Source: Polytrichum commune (taxonomy: Eukaryota; Streptophyta; Polytrichopsida; Polytrichales; Polytrichaceae). From it: DNA of 64,000 bases. Shown here in pieces: positions 21,830 to 34,679 of the stretch (its first letter is position 1; every line of letters begins with the position of its first letter). Location of the stretch: positions 13,208,001-13,272,000 of the forward strand of contig OX485809.1 of NCBI GenBank assembly GCA_950295325.1, read 5' to 3'. The translations under genes were made by a program, and so were the position numbers. The notes beneath the pieces were generated by a model that was given only the letters and a program-made list of their open reading frames with translations, made no database searches and was not told the DNA's origin.

Positions 21830-24800
21830 GATTCAAGAGCAAGTCACAAGCAACAGATGGCATTCTGCCACATGGCATTCTCTAATCGCAACCGTCGATT
21901 TGAAGAGGTGTAATCTCTGCCGTGGGATTCTCCTTATCTGCGTTCGAACGATTGTTCCATTCTCCGACCTTCGATGTCGCAGCTCCCGTAGCCAAATTCT
22001 TTCTCCATAGCCAGCAGCGTACATTGGACATCGGCACCGCCGGCAGACTGCAGTTCTCGCAGCACCTATTCGCTCTTCCTGTGAGGACGTTTCGAGCGTA
22101 TCGGAAAACATGTGAAGGTCTTCTATTGATTGTTAACTTCGTTGCTTTCCCTTTCCTCCTCAAATTCCCTACCCTTGGTAAAGATTTGAGTGATCCCGCT
22201 CGCCTTCGGAGCTGCAGATAAGGCGGGTAAGCTCCATACAATGTAAGTTCTAAATTCTAAAACTTGTTTTGCTGTTGGAGTGGTGAGAGTTTTCTTTGTC
22301 CTTGTTGTTTTTTTGGTGCGCAAAGGTGTCGTGGCTCCTCTCGAGTTTGCTTCGAGCTTTGATTTGAGTTTGTGTTGCTCCGACTTTCTTCACTAAGGGT
22401 TGATCTTCGTGAATCTTCGTGGTTTATGTTCTGTTGGCTCCTGAGTGAGTTGGAGTGGCACTTCGGTCATTCTTGAGCATTCTTCTTGATGAATCGCTAG
22501 CTTCAGACTTCTCGCTTCCTTGTTTAAAGCAACGTTGGCAAAGTATTGAGAAATTCTTGGACGAGGAGCAGACTTGCTTCTCTTCCTCTCTTTTTTCATT
22601 GTAGTTTCACTATCGCGCAATGTAGGAGTAGATTATTTTTGAATCATCCATGCGCATTACTCATATTTCTCGCCTCCTTGTCAATTTGACGTTGGGAAAG
22701 TTTGACAAATTGTAGGACGAGGAGCAGCGCACTTCTCTTCTTCCTCTTCTTTCTTTGCAGTTTTACTGTCGCACAATCTAGAAGTAGAATAATTCGAATT
22801 ATCCATACGCTTGACTCACATTTCTCTGTATTTTCCATTTAGATCTCTTGATCCTCCCAATGCTGTCCTCTTCAGCCATGTTGTCTGTGGCTTCTAAAAT
22901 AGCAATAAATTTTCAGCTGAACGACCACCGTTGGCCAGTTAAAATTCTTCAATGATGGCCGTCACGTGTCTTCCTGGAGCAGACTCTGGAGTCTGTTCTC
23001 TTCAGAATCTCAAAGAAAAGTCCTTTCCAAGTAAAGAAAAATTTCTGGTAGTTTACCTGGTTCGCACGATCTGTGTCAATGTCTTCTACCTTGCCGGCTG
23101 CCTCTTCATCATCGCTTTCATCAGCACATTCATGCGCCTATTCTAGAGGTGGTCAAAGTTCGTTAACGGGATGATGAGTGTCTCTCGAGCTTGAATGCCA
23201 ATTTTGATACATGTTCGTTCCTAGTGTTCTCCACACTATAAAAGATGGTTGATCCTATAGATGGGCATACAAGTCAGGCATTCAAGTCAAGTCTTAGTGA
23301 TCTTCTACGAGTTGAAGACATGAAGTGGCTGCAGGGTAGGTTTCTCGATTTGAGAGAGAGCCCGTAGAAGGTTAATGTTGCTATAAAGAGATTTCCGAGC
23401 TGGTCACTCTTCGTGCATTTGGCATCTTTTGGGGACTGTGGTGAGGTGGATGATCGCTCACTAGCTGGCTTTCCAATTGAAGGACAAATATTTTTTAATG
23501 GCTACGGATCCTCAACTTGCAATGTAAAGTGCCCGAGTCTGGATGATGAAACTCGCATCTGGACTCTTATGTACAACTCTCACCTTGCCTTATAGAGCAT
23601 GTTCTGTTTGTGTAAACCATCAGATGCTAGTTGGAGATATTACAATCACGCTCGTTTGTTCATAAGCTGACTTTATATTGTTACTGCAGAATATATTTTA
23701 GGAACTAGAGCAGGATTTGATATTTCACTACTTGCTGAAGGCAAGACGAGCTCAACCATGTTGATGGGCGAGAGGAGGTGTGTTTTCTTGACGCCTTTTG
23801 AGTATTGAGGATTGCATAACATTTGTCGGTGGGGAAAACTTCAAACAAGTTTTGCTTAAGTTCTATCGCGGCTCTGTCCTCCTCCCTGGAGCTAAATTCT
23901 GGCGAATGTCTGTCAGGTCCGTTGCGTACATGCTATGCATCGATCCATCTCTGAGCTCCTTCTATGAGCTTGCAGGATTGACATACTTGACTATCATGTG
24001 AATGGCACACGTTTTGCTTCTGGCGTACTATGTTGTTCTGCTTCTGTGAATTACTACTTTGGGTCACATGTTATTACATTACTGATGTGAGGATTGTTTC
24101 CAGCTATCAATTTCCTCCATGTTTTTGGCTCTTCTTTGTCACCTGAATCTTGCAAACTTAGATGTCAACAGCTCTCACATATTGAAGGCAATATGGACAG
24201 TGAAACCCTCATCCATTTCCTCTCCATCCATACTGGATACTTTGATTCCCAAATATACACAGATTCATAGACTTTATGCATTAAAGTCGTTTCATGCGCC
24301 TAGCATCAAATCTTCTTAACAAAAAAGGAGAAGACTATGGCACATACCTGCTAACAAAGAGTGCAAAAGTGAAAAGTGCACAGTGATTGGCCAGTCTCTC
24401 ATAGTTGAATTGATACCTTCATTGTGCATTTTGTTCGAAATTTTGATCCCAGGAGAAATTGCTGAAAAGTGAAGGAAGTTTGAGGAGAAGTGCTGATTGC
24501 CAGTCTTCCCTCCGGAGACAGTTAGAAAGTCCTACTGTCCGTGTGGACGGATTTGGTACTTTGACACTTTGGGAGTGGAAGTTCCTGATTTTTCATGACA
24601 TCATCATCGCTTTGTCTTTTGTCGCGTCCTCCTTGCTCTTCCTCTCCCGCCTGCCATGGCGTTGAGAGAGGAAGAGCAGTGCGATGCGGAGGATTTTCAG
24701 CTGCTTGCAGAAAACACCGTAATTGCGTGCTAAGAAGAGGAAAAAAGGAGCGAGAGGGGTTTGATTTTGGCGGACGCACCATCTCATGCTCCGCGGCCGC

Positions 24801-24940
24801 TTCCACGACCACGCATCATGCAAATGATGGTCATCGAGAGAGGCTCGCCGGGGTGACAACTCTTTCTTTCTGGAATAACTCCTTATTATTCCCTTCTAAT
24901 GTATCTAAGAGCTTCAGATTTTTGATTCTGAACTAGCAAC
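21830..24940. other. GC-raised region, unrecognised; possible non-coding transcript or decayed gene
   Basis: GC content rises at 21.9-22.3 kb and again at 24.5-24.85 kb. Open frames of 60-119 codons occur on both strands (for example 21922-22221 plus, 22241-21882 minus, 23413-23595 plus, 24595-24936 plus). None shows a domain I know, none can be joined across convincing splice sites, and no one strand is favoured. The segment reads like gene-flank DNA (CT-rich and CG-containing), so a transcript with poor coding content is possible. No function is proposed. Confidence 0.3.
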
Positions 24941-25455
24941 ATGTGTGGAAAGAGGACATTGAAAGGAATCTAGTGACACCATGTATAAGTGTCTAAATCG
25001 TATAAGTTCTGGACTTTAAAAAGTTGATGATGTTTTGAGAACTTATTATAAGAAATTCTTTAATTATTTAAGAGTTGCATCTACACTCATCATAGCTCTC
25101 CAGAATCATTTATAGGAACTTATTACGCATGAGGAGATTCACTGTAATGTCATAGCATTGATCATCTCAGATCTCATTAATGTGTCGTGTCCTCATTGAA
25201 TACAAACACAACGAATGCATATAGGAGCATGTGGTCCTTGTGACATAGTCAACGCTACACTTGACATTGTACACGTGTCACCATGTCACATGTTATAGTA
25301 CGAGGATGTCTTGCTAAAGCCTGTAGCAGGGTTTCTCGTGTACAATATCTATTCCTTATAATAATAATATATTCTTCTTATTAGAAGTTCTAAAGTTTGA
25401 ATCTCAACTCTAAATTGACTTCTTAAGAAGTTGATTCTTGGTTATTATATAGGGT

Positions 25456-28400
25456 TTGCCACAACGGGAGAGGCTCATAGATGAGCAAGAGCAAGAGATG
25501 TGTGAGTCCAACACCTCAATCAACAACCAATCTGATGAGGAGCATCGTCACTCATGCAACCGCAGGAGGATCTCGACAAACCCTCTCACAACAACACATG
25601 TGGCTGCCATTTCGGCGAATGCAATCTTCACTATTGAAAGCACATCGCTCCGGGATCGTATCCAAAATTTCAATAGTCTGAATTGGAGAGGGAAGGCATC
25701 TGTGGCGGCCATCCTAGTGTGCGGGTCAATCACGGTTGTTTTTGGTGTTACAAAGACAGTGCAATTGGTGCGCCGAGCAAGCCAAAAGCTGGTTGGCAAG
25801 AAAGAGGAATCATCTGATGAGGATGATAGCAATCCTTACAACATCGTGGCTAAGGGATTTTCAACGGTGCAATCCAACCTTGGGCCATGGTCATTTCAAG
25901 ACCTTGCATTGGGCCTCACAGCTATCTCAAAGGTGGACCTTTCTCTCCACTCCTTTGTTATGTGTTGTAATTGTGTATATGCAATCTTATTCCAATGAAG
26001 GATATTCTTATCTAGATCAAGGGGGTAGTCGACATTCCACTAAGAAAGCTCGCCACACTAAAAGATAGGATCCCATTTAATATTTCAAAGTAATCAAATA
26101 GAAAGGTATTAGAAAATATCCGGGATATGTTCTAGCACGACCCTAAAGTGTGAAAGAATCGGAGTTCAAGCGAGTGTCCCATGTATATTTGTGCTCTGAC
26201 TTGCAGCATTGGGTTTAGGTTTAAGCTGTATACAAATTGTCCTTCATCTCCACTTACAATATTACGGCTTTAGTCTACACTATTGGACATAGATTTAGTG
26301 GATGCCAAGTATTATAGCGAGCTCTGGAAGTCACAACCATCACCTTAAGGGAGTGGAGATTTTTCTAGGGTGGTGGAGATTAATGTGTCAATAGCTTAGG
26401 ACCTACAACATAGACACGCTTGCAATGTATTGATGCATTTGCAAGTAGATTGAGAAGAGATTAATCACTTTATAAAAAAATGTTTGTTGGTGAAAACCTG
26501 TGTAGGTGACAGAAAAATCGCCACCTAATGTACCGGGGAAACCAAGTGAGGAGATGGCAAAGAATGCTGGCTTCATAGCGCGTGCACAGCATTGGCGAGC
26601 CATGGCAGAAGCTGTGTACACATCTGATCCCGGATCATTTTCATTGCAATCCCAACTGCCAGAATCGGCCATTGTAGCAGCCGAGTGGAATCCATGCCAA
26701 GAATCACTTCGACCTGCATATGCAGTCTGCATAGATGCTTCTTATGGTGCTATTGTACTCTCTGTACGCGGCACGTCGCAGGTACACAATCTATCTATTT
26801 TGCTTCAGTTTAGGTTTGTGTTGTTGAAAAGACTAACTTAGGTGCAAATTTTTGTGTTTCAACTTGTATGCTTCCTTCTCTTTTGGATCTCATGAACCCT
26901 TTCTCGTCCCCCGGTACAAAGCTGATTTTGGCCTTCTGCTCGCCAATGTCACATTTTGCTTGGTGTTGCAGACGAGTTCCCCGACAACGGGAACCTTCAG
27001 CCTTTATTTTAGGAAGAAATGCAAAGATTTCTTACAATCTTGTAAGACAGTCTTGCTTCCTTCCTACCAAACTCCAACTTACGTGCGATTTTGATAATGA
27101 CATTTAGAAGCATCTCGGCCATCAATGGCAGGGCCCCTTAGATGTAGACTTCTTCGAATGGCTTGCATATGGCCAAAATGGGCTACGCAACGTAGCTGGT
27201 GGGACTCATTTAACTATCCTTCTAGGAATCTAGGACCCAAAAAATGTTTCAACCTACCAGCCTTAACATTTTGGGGTCTTGGATTCCCAAGAAGGTAGTT
27301 GGGCTCATCCCACAACCTACCTAATACAATGAACTTGGAACTTTCATACCACCCTTGATGTTGAGAGAAATTTAGCTCCCTATCACCACCATATTTACTA
27401 ATCAACCACATGTATATGGAAACCAACTCCATTGTAAAGATTTGGGATTACATAATCTTTTCATTTCAACAAAATATGAAAAGATCCAAACGATGACAAA
27501 GTTGACATTCTCAATATGAGGTAGCTAGTGAAAAAAAAAAAATTCGAAAAAATTGGATGGTAGGATGAATGAGGACCCTCCGTAACAAGATCATGGGAAG
27601 ATAGTCTTTATGTTGCAAAAGCTTGATTCCTCCACTTTTGTTAAATGTACACAGATTATTGACATGCTAGTGAATTCGGGCGCATCAGCGGATCCATTTT
27701 TGGATGGACTAGCCCACGGAGGCTTTGCTCAGGCCACGGACAAATTGATCACAGAAGTTGTGCCACACATCAAGGCTGCGTTTGAGGAACACTCAAAAAG
27801 CCAGAAGGACTTGAAACTAGTGATAGTGGGACACAGCATGGGTGCAGCTGTGGGGATAATGGCGGGGCTAAGATTAAAGCAAGAATTTCCCAATGTCGAG
27901 TGCTGGGGATTCTCTACCCCTGCTTGCGTTACTTTGGAAACTGCACGCGGTTGTAGAGATTTTGTCACTACTTTTGTGGCAAGCCATGATGTTGTGCCAC
28001 GATTCTCAATCACTGCAGTGGAACTTTTGCGGAAAAGGATATGCGACTTCGACTGGGAGGGTGCTGAGAAGATTGCCGGTGGAGATGAGGATTGGGGCAA
28101 CATCAAGGCCGCAGCTGATAATTTGAAGTCAGTCGAAAAGAAGCAAGAGCAGATGTCAGGGTCCATACAACAAGTGCAGGAGGATGTTGGTAACAAGGTA
28201 TTTTCTCTCACCCTCATGAACAATAGAGTTATCCTTCAAAGGTCAGATAGAGGGTGAAGCTCAAAAAACTAATAAATTAATTAATCATGAGTTTCATAGG
28301 CAGGTGAGTTCTTGCATAGCTTGTCTATCTTGTTTTAGGACTGTAAGGTAGCAACACCTCAAACCATTCAGGTAAGGTATTTGAGATACATGTGGTATGA

Positions 28401-29842
28401 ACCAAAAACATTTATTTCCATGTAGAAAAAAGGAGACCATGTGTACTGCAAGGTTTTTTGTTTATTTTTTTTCTTCTCCAATATTGAAATAGATACAAAA
28501 TTCTGAAGTGAAAACTATGTTATCGCCCCTAGTTGTGATATAGTTTGCCCTATTACCAATAACTAGAGCATTACATATTAATAATGAAAATATCCGAATG
28601 CAAGTTTTTGTAAAACGATCATAGAAATGAGGCATGCCCACGTACGTCGGTTGTCGGGGTATTCTAGGTCTTGGTTTTGGGGTTTGTCTTTGGTTCAAGG
28701 TGCTCCTACCTTAAAGAAGATAGGTTCAAAGAGTTTTCCCTCCTATTCTCAACCTCATCAAAGTTTGGTCCCGAATTTGAGTGTCTTCTCTTGGGAACAT
28801 GTAAATTGAGCTTGGGAACTTCTTGGGAGCCATGAGGTTGGTGGGCTTAGCATATCTATATTTGGAGTATTAGTTGGAACCGGAGGATTTTTAACTAAGA
28901 CACGAAAGTCAAGATGCATTACCAAATATTGGATGGTTGCTACTGTTCTTTTAAGGATAACTCTAATATGTCATTTTGATATTTAAGTAAATTTGGAGAA
29001 AAATATTTGTTCAATAATATTATTATTATTATATTTGGTTTGTTATACAATGTGCATAATAAAATAAATTGATTTGGGGAAAAAAGACTAGAAGCATATG
29101 ATGAAAACCTCAAGTATACATACTTTGAGAAGAAATGTGGTGGAAACACCGCTTTAGATGTGTACCTTTTATAAATAACATAATTTACATGTTACAAGAT
29201 CATCTTCTCTTAAAGCGCACTTCACATCTAGGACTTAGTTTGTGCCGTTTTTATCATTAAAGTCCGCCAACAAAACTACACGTACACATTATCAGAATGT
29301 CCAAAATTCATGCAAAACTCTAGATTAACTGAAAACCTAATCAATCAACCATCAATAAACACTTTCAGTTCAGACATTTTTTTAAGTTTTTCTACGTAAA
29401 AATTCCTTAAGCATGATTTATGGGAATGGGTTGACAGGTACAAGATGTGCATGAGAAAATGGGTAGTCCTCTTCGCAACAACAACGACCACAGACGAAAA
29501 CAAGAGGAGACGAAGGAAGAGGAGGAAAAGGAGGAAAAGGAGCATCCTCCACTATACCCTCCGGGTCGTATCTTTGTGTTGGCTGCTGACCCGCCCGGGT
29601 GTGGCAAGTTGCCCACAGATCGCAATGATGTGCCAAAGCAACGGAGCTCAGGTGCTTTTCCTACTTTCGAAGAGGCGAAGAAGGTGAAATGGGTGCTACA
29701 CGAAGCGGATCAAGAGGAGCTCAAAGAGCTTGTGATCTCCCCATGGTGCATCTCTGATCACATGATTGCCAACCTTGGGGAAGGTCTGAATTACCTGCAA
29801 CGCAATTGCGAGCCTGCATTTGGGGGACCTCCTCCTTTGTAA
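25456..29842 (+). CDS. class 3 lipase, diacylglycerol-lipase-like, complete
   Basis: Exons 25456-25932, 26506-26781, 27655-28197, 29438-29842; every intron is GT-AG and phase 0; 566 aa. Likely a membrane-linked serine lipase acting on acylglycerols, like sn-1 diacylglycerol lipases. A hydrophobic segment at about residues 82-100 (SVAAILVCG onward) precedes a basic stretch and could be a membrane anchor. The entry strand is VLSVRGTSQ (end of exon 2). The nucleophile lies in VGHSMGAA (Ser ~312), the acid in ASHDVVPR (Asp ~363), and the histidine in SDHM (His ~540) after LYPPGRIFVL. This order and spacing match the class 3/DAGL fold. Exon 4 carries an acidic-lysine low-complexity insert (ETKEEEEKEEKE), and exon 3 ends in a predicted coiled-coil-like Gln/Lys/Glu stretch. 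Exact lipid substrate is not evident. An in-frame ATG at the start of exon 1 is taken as start; the 5' end is the least certain part. Confidence 0.85.
27192..27321 (+). repeat. 130-bp hairpin (inverted repeat) in intron 2 of the lipase gene
   Basis: Arms of about 57 bp (27192-27248 and 27264-27321) pair at roughly 75-80 percent, with a 15-bp loop. It has the size of a plant miRNA precursor or a small MITE. No target-site duplication is obvious. The neighbouring minus-strand frame (27432-27214) comes from the repeat and is not coding. Confidence 0.6.
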
Positions 29843-31560
29843 GATTCTTACAAACCATGTACTCCAATTTTTCAAACATAGAGCTATTGAGGTTGTCTCT
29901 TATTCATTATTACATGTAACATACCGGCCATACATATATGAAAGCTCAAGCTCTCTTCTCAATATGCGCCTGTCACTCCACCTTTTCTGAGTGGGAGACT
30001 TAGATGGTTAATCAACTTAGAGTGAGTTTATTACACCAGGGTCCAGGACCACAGAAACTCTGAATTTGAGCAATCTTATTGGTCAAAAGGAAAAAATATG
30101 GACCCAAGGTGTTTACACTAGGTTGGGACTAGGATTCGAGGCCTAAGATTAAAAATTTCGAGCACTATTGTGGCACCACTTTCTCATCATATCTTATCGT
30201 TCTTGACTCAAGATTATACTCCACTTAAGATGCGAAATCAAAGTCTAAATTCCGGTCTGATCTTGAGTCCACAACATACGTGAAGGAGTGTTTTGTTTTG
30301 AAACCCAAGTTTCTTGGACCCAAACCCTAATGTAACATTCCCATGCAGATTTTAAGTAAAACTTAAGCAAAATCAAGTAGAGATAATTAGCATACATGTA
30401 TGTGATTATAGCTTCTAGTCTCTCTTTGAATTCTCTCCTCTATCGACAGCTTCACTGAAGCTGTTATATATCAGGAACTCGATCAACAAGTCAACTGGCT
30501 AGAATTGAACTTGTTTTGGTTCCCCACACACACACATCACAAACTAAGTTTGAAAGAAATATCCGTACTGGTTTTCACAACTAAGTTTGAAAGAAACAGG
30601 TGCTTATTCCATTGCTTGGTGCAGTAAAGGCTCTCACTGAAAAATCTCAAATTTTTTAGAGTAGGTACCTATCATCCCCGCATGTTGAATGAGGAATTGC
30701 ACCGAAGCAATCATTCCAACCTACTTTGAGCCCATTGTTGAGACCCCTCATATAGAAATTTTGGGCAACCAATTCCAGTTGCTTTCCTATCGAAGGAGAG
30801 GCATACCTTTGGGTTCTCATATTGCTCAATTGGGGTTGCTAGGGATGCTTAAATGTTCCTTCACTTTGACCACTTGTAGCTTTTGCATCCTAACTTCGGG
30901 ATTTGAAATTATGAGCTTCGTCAATTGCAATTCAGATGATATAATTAACAATCCAATCCAATGGCCGATATTGTATGTGGACCTCCATGTTCACAAATGC
31001 ATGACATCATCTCCTGCATCACCTAAGGGGTGTGTAAGCCCTATGGTGGGCACTTCCAACTCCACATACAATTTTAGTTGTTAGGTTGGTTTGAGAAAGT
31101 AACTGCAAATTATGCACATCGTCATTCAAATTTCATAATATGAATAAAGAGACAAAAGTTATGAGAATAAAAATAGAATATTTGTCTTTCATTGGTAGCA
31201 TATACACTCCCAAATGTGTTCATTATTGAACCTAGAATGTGTCTAGAATTTGAGTACATGGTCCAATCTCATTGTAATAACACATCGAGTTCCATTCCCA
31301 ATTGCACGCATTGCCATATACTACTTAAATGTAACTAAAGTTCGGCATCGAATTAAAAAGTTGAGTCATGATCACATAAGACCCACATTACACAAGTAGA
31401 AAACTATGCCCAAAATTTTTATAGCGGATTTCAGCTGCGGTTCTTTTTGGCATAATTTTCTATTACTAGTGTTATAACTTACCTTACATCTAATCTGAGT
31501 TTGCCGCCTCATCACATGGTGGACAAGTCAATGAGACTCAATCTACCAAGAAACTTAACA
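29843..31560. other. intergenic DNA with dispersed repeat copies
   Basis: No gene. A segment at about 30030-30340 has inverted ends (TTACACCAGGGTCCAGGACC against the complement of GGACCCAAACCCTAATGTAA), a likely MITE of about 300 bp. The segment 30960-31330 is a diverged direct copy of 36955-37290 (shared words GTGGGCACTTC, AACTCCAC, GTCCAATCTCAT). Confidence 0.45.
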
Positions 31561-32159
31561 CAATCTAACCCCGATAAGACGACACCTCGATTATACGACG
31601 CATTTCCCGTCGACCAAACTTCTTAGTGTTGATTTATATCAATATTTCGACTACGACACTCATAATACGACTCTTTTAGGCTCGATTTGTCCTATGATGA
31701 AGGAAATTAATGTGTGCATGGGGTGGTACCCACACTGAGGGTTGGTTTTGGGAACGGGAAGAACATGGTGAATTCATCAATGGGTTAATCTAAGTTAAAT
31801 CAAGTTAATTGTTTAAAACCTTAGTTTCAAAATAAATGTTGCACTTTTGAGTCCTTGGGTTTGGGTGGAGGTTGACATATTTAGGGATTGTTGGATTTGC
31901 ATACTAGTATTGTACAATTGTGGATTCCTCTTCTTGACTTGAAGCTTATCCTCACACCTGAATCTCACATTTCTTTAGGTTGGAAATTTCAATCCTTGCC
32001 AACTTATACTCCTAGATTTGCCCATGCCACTCTTCAATGTCGTGGCTCCGACGATGATGACAGTCTTGTGTGGCGGATGCTTTTCATTTTGGTTATGATT
32101 TTTTAACGATTTTAGTGTTGATGACCACGTCTACACACAAAACAACTTGCACACAATTT

Positions 32160-33340
32160 GGTAAGCATTGACCTCCTCCGCAGTGGTTATGGCATCGGAA
32201 GATGTTTACAATATGGATGAGACTAGTTTATTTTATCGTGCCCAATTAAACAAGACATTAAGTGCAAGGAAAAGTTTGTGGGCTCAAAATTTAGAAGGAT
32301 CGTTCATTCTTGTTCTTATTGTAAATATAACATGCATTGACAAGTTGAAATGTGTGAGTATTTACAAATCTCTACGCCCAATATGCTTTGGAAGGGGGTT
32401 GCCAACAAATTATGTGTGGTGGTTTGCAAACCAAATGGCATGGATGGCATCATATGTATTTGAGAGTTGGATGATGAGCTTGAATGTACATTTCAAATCT
32501 CAAAAGCCTTATATACTTGTAAGACTTGAAGCTCCCCTCAACTAGTCCTCAAGCATATAGTTAACCAGCTCTCCCTCCATGCCTTTGGGGTGAGTTAAAT
32601 GTTCTTAATTAACAGTCATTACTTAAAGGGCGAGAACATCATGTAACACCATAGTCCCAACTAGAGGGTAGCTTTTAAATTAGATCTCTGAGGGTGGAGT
32701 CCTCTAGTCTTACAAATGGTAGAGTCTAGGTGGAATCAGAGATAGAAAACGTAACTAATAAATAAATACACATTATAAATAGTGCCTAATGTAAGACATG
32801 CTATTTGTGTGTTGCTCTCGAGTGTGGAGAGAGATGAATCCCCAGATCATAAGAAATAATTAGAGGAGGTCCAAGATTTTACTTGTAGATTGGAGTGCCA
32901 ATTTTCCCATATATGATGTACATGAGAAATTGAGAATGATAGAAGTAGCGAATAAATTGGCAAGTCACATTTCCTCTTTGAATCTTGGAAGCGAAGAAAT
33001 CCTCGTTGAAGAACATGTGCAATTGGCATGAGAGGAAATCGTTGATGCAGAGTACATCATGGTTGCATTGGTGGATTTAGCATGGAGTAGAAAAGTCCAT
33101 TCGGGTTTAGATTTGAACGAAGAGCCAATGAAGGGGAACGATGTAAATGAACAGCCAACACCAACAGTCAAGCTACCTCTCATGCTTGCATGGATGCCCA
33201 ATGACTATCAACTTTGCAGTGGAGCATCCTTCCCAATTTAAGGTTGTAGACGTCACAAACATGCAAACTTTTATGGATAAACTGAATGAGACGTCCATTC
33301 CCAACAACATCAACAACATCATACAATAGATCCTTACTTT
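32160..33340 (+). pseudogene. decayed pogo/Tigger-like (DDE_1) transposase
   Basis: The frame 32168-32545 reads ASEDVYNMDETSLFYR, then KTLSARK, then DKLKCVSIYKSLRPICF, then MAWMASYVFESW. This is the first catalytic-Asp block (MDET) and following strands of Tigger/CENP-B-derived DDE_1 transposases. The second Asp block (DNCxxH type) is missing, so an internal part has been lost. The C-terminal acidic tail type resumes at about 32890-33240 (NKLASHISSLNLGSEEI onward, DLNEEP) with an in-frame TGA. Motifs of the CCTCGATTATACGAC kind at 31590 and 33530 resemble pogo-family terminal sequences, but they are in direct rather than inverted orientation. Not functional. Confidence 0.75.
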
Positions 33341-33859
33341 TGTAGCGTGTGATACGGTGAAGACGCTATCATTGGGACTTCATCCTTTTCCAAAACTCCA
33401 TAACGTATGACGTTGTGAGCATATTTCTACAACACAAAAAACAACTCTCTTTCATACTTATGCATCATCATTGTGGACAGACAATGACATTTCACATTAA
33501 AATAGGGCCATGTTATTGACTAGTACCTCGATAGTACGACATTTGAGGCCCAAAACGGCATAACTCTGCAGAGAGAGAGTACTGTACGGCGTTTGGATGA
33601 TACGACACTTTTGCTTGCGCGTATTAAGTGTGGGAGAACAGGAACATCAGGAACTGCACCGGGCCACTGTATAATAATAATATTGTAAGTTATTCATACG
33701 GACGCCAGACAGCGTTTATAAGTGAGTTTTATAAGTGTGGTGTAGAAGGGTGACAGTCGGTTGCAGTCTCAGGTTCTTCTCTGCCCTTTTATTTATGTCC
33801 GCGTCTCCAGCACCCCCTCTGTCGCCCCCTGCAACCGTGTGTGCTTGTGGCAAGGAATA

Positions 33860-33945
33860 TCGTAATTAAGTGATGAAGTTACGGAGCCCAGTTTCGATCC
33901 CCGCTCATTCCTTCGCCAGGTATACCTTACATCAATAGATCGATG
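33860..33945 (+). other. tRNA-like B-box segment, probable SINE fragment
   Basis: The words AAGGAAT and ATTCCTT lie about 60 bp apart and flank a GTTTCGATCCC B-box-like sequence. The D-arm and anticodon arm cannot be drawn and the distance is too short for a tRNA. A tRNA-derived SINE piece is the likeliest reading. Confidence 0.3.
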
Positions 33946-33984
33946 GATCGATAGACAAGTAAGTTTGAGGTACACTAACTTAAC

Positions 33985-34671
33985 ATGCGCAATTAGGTCG
34001 CCTTTACGAAACGCGCTGGATGAGTGGTGGCAGGAACGGGGGAGATCAGGGGAGGAGGGTTACATCGGTCAAATCCGACGGTCGAGAAAGCACATGCAAC
34101 GTGGCCTCACCAAAAGCTAGAAGTCGCTTTCGTAACCGGTTGGCCGCTTTGTTTCGCCGAGGTGGCACTACACGATTGGCTCTGAGCACACAGGTTTGCA
34201 GACGATAACCTCGACATCCCAGCCGGTTATGATCATCTAAATCGGTTATGATGACAGGTGACCCACTGTTTAGGTCACCTGCGCGGCTCAACAAAGCGGC
34301 CAACCGGTTACGTCCGGTAATCGTTTTATTGGAACCGGTTATCGGTGCAGAACCGGTTCTGTCAAGCTGGCTCGCCCGCGGGCTCGCCACCTTGACATAA
34401 CCGGTTTTGCACCGATAACCGGTTCCAATAAAACGATTACCTAATACATCGCCCATAGACTTCTTCTTGAAAAGGTTGCGTCCTTAATGACGCAAATTAC
34501 CGTCAACCAGAATCAAATTCCATAAACTTATCATTTTTTTAATGTTATTCATCCACATAGAAACCACGGAGAAACAAAACAAAAACATGTTTTTGAGGTT
34601 ATTATGGTAAATAAATACTCAAAGTAGTGTGGAATGTTGATGAGGTAGAGTGGGGCGACCTAATTGCACAT
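33985..34671. mobile_element. 687-bp non-autonomous DNA element with nested hairpins
   Basis: Terminal inverted repeats ATGCGCAATTAGGTCGCC (33985-34002) and GGCGACCTAATTGCACAT (34654-34671). Inside are three further inverted repeats. The first is a perfect 23-bp pair (34131-34153 with 34290-34312). The second is CAGGTGACC/GGTCACCTG (34255-34263 with 34273-34281). The third is a 124-bp near-perfect hairpin (34317-34440). AACCGGTT occurs repeatedly. No transposase frame is present. GC content is well above that of the flanks. The target-site duplication is unclear. Confidence 0.8.
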
Positions 34672-34679
34672 ATCTGTGT

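Noticed and set aside
21882-22241. 119-codon minus-strand ORF and its 99-codon plus-strand counterpart
   Set aside because: Both strands are open because of raised GC; neither shows a known domain, so no gene was called.
33860-33945. Candidate tRNA with a 7-bp acceptor-like pairing
   Set aside because: D and anticodon arms cannot be formed and the length is about 60 nt; kept only as a possible SINE fragment.
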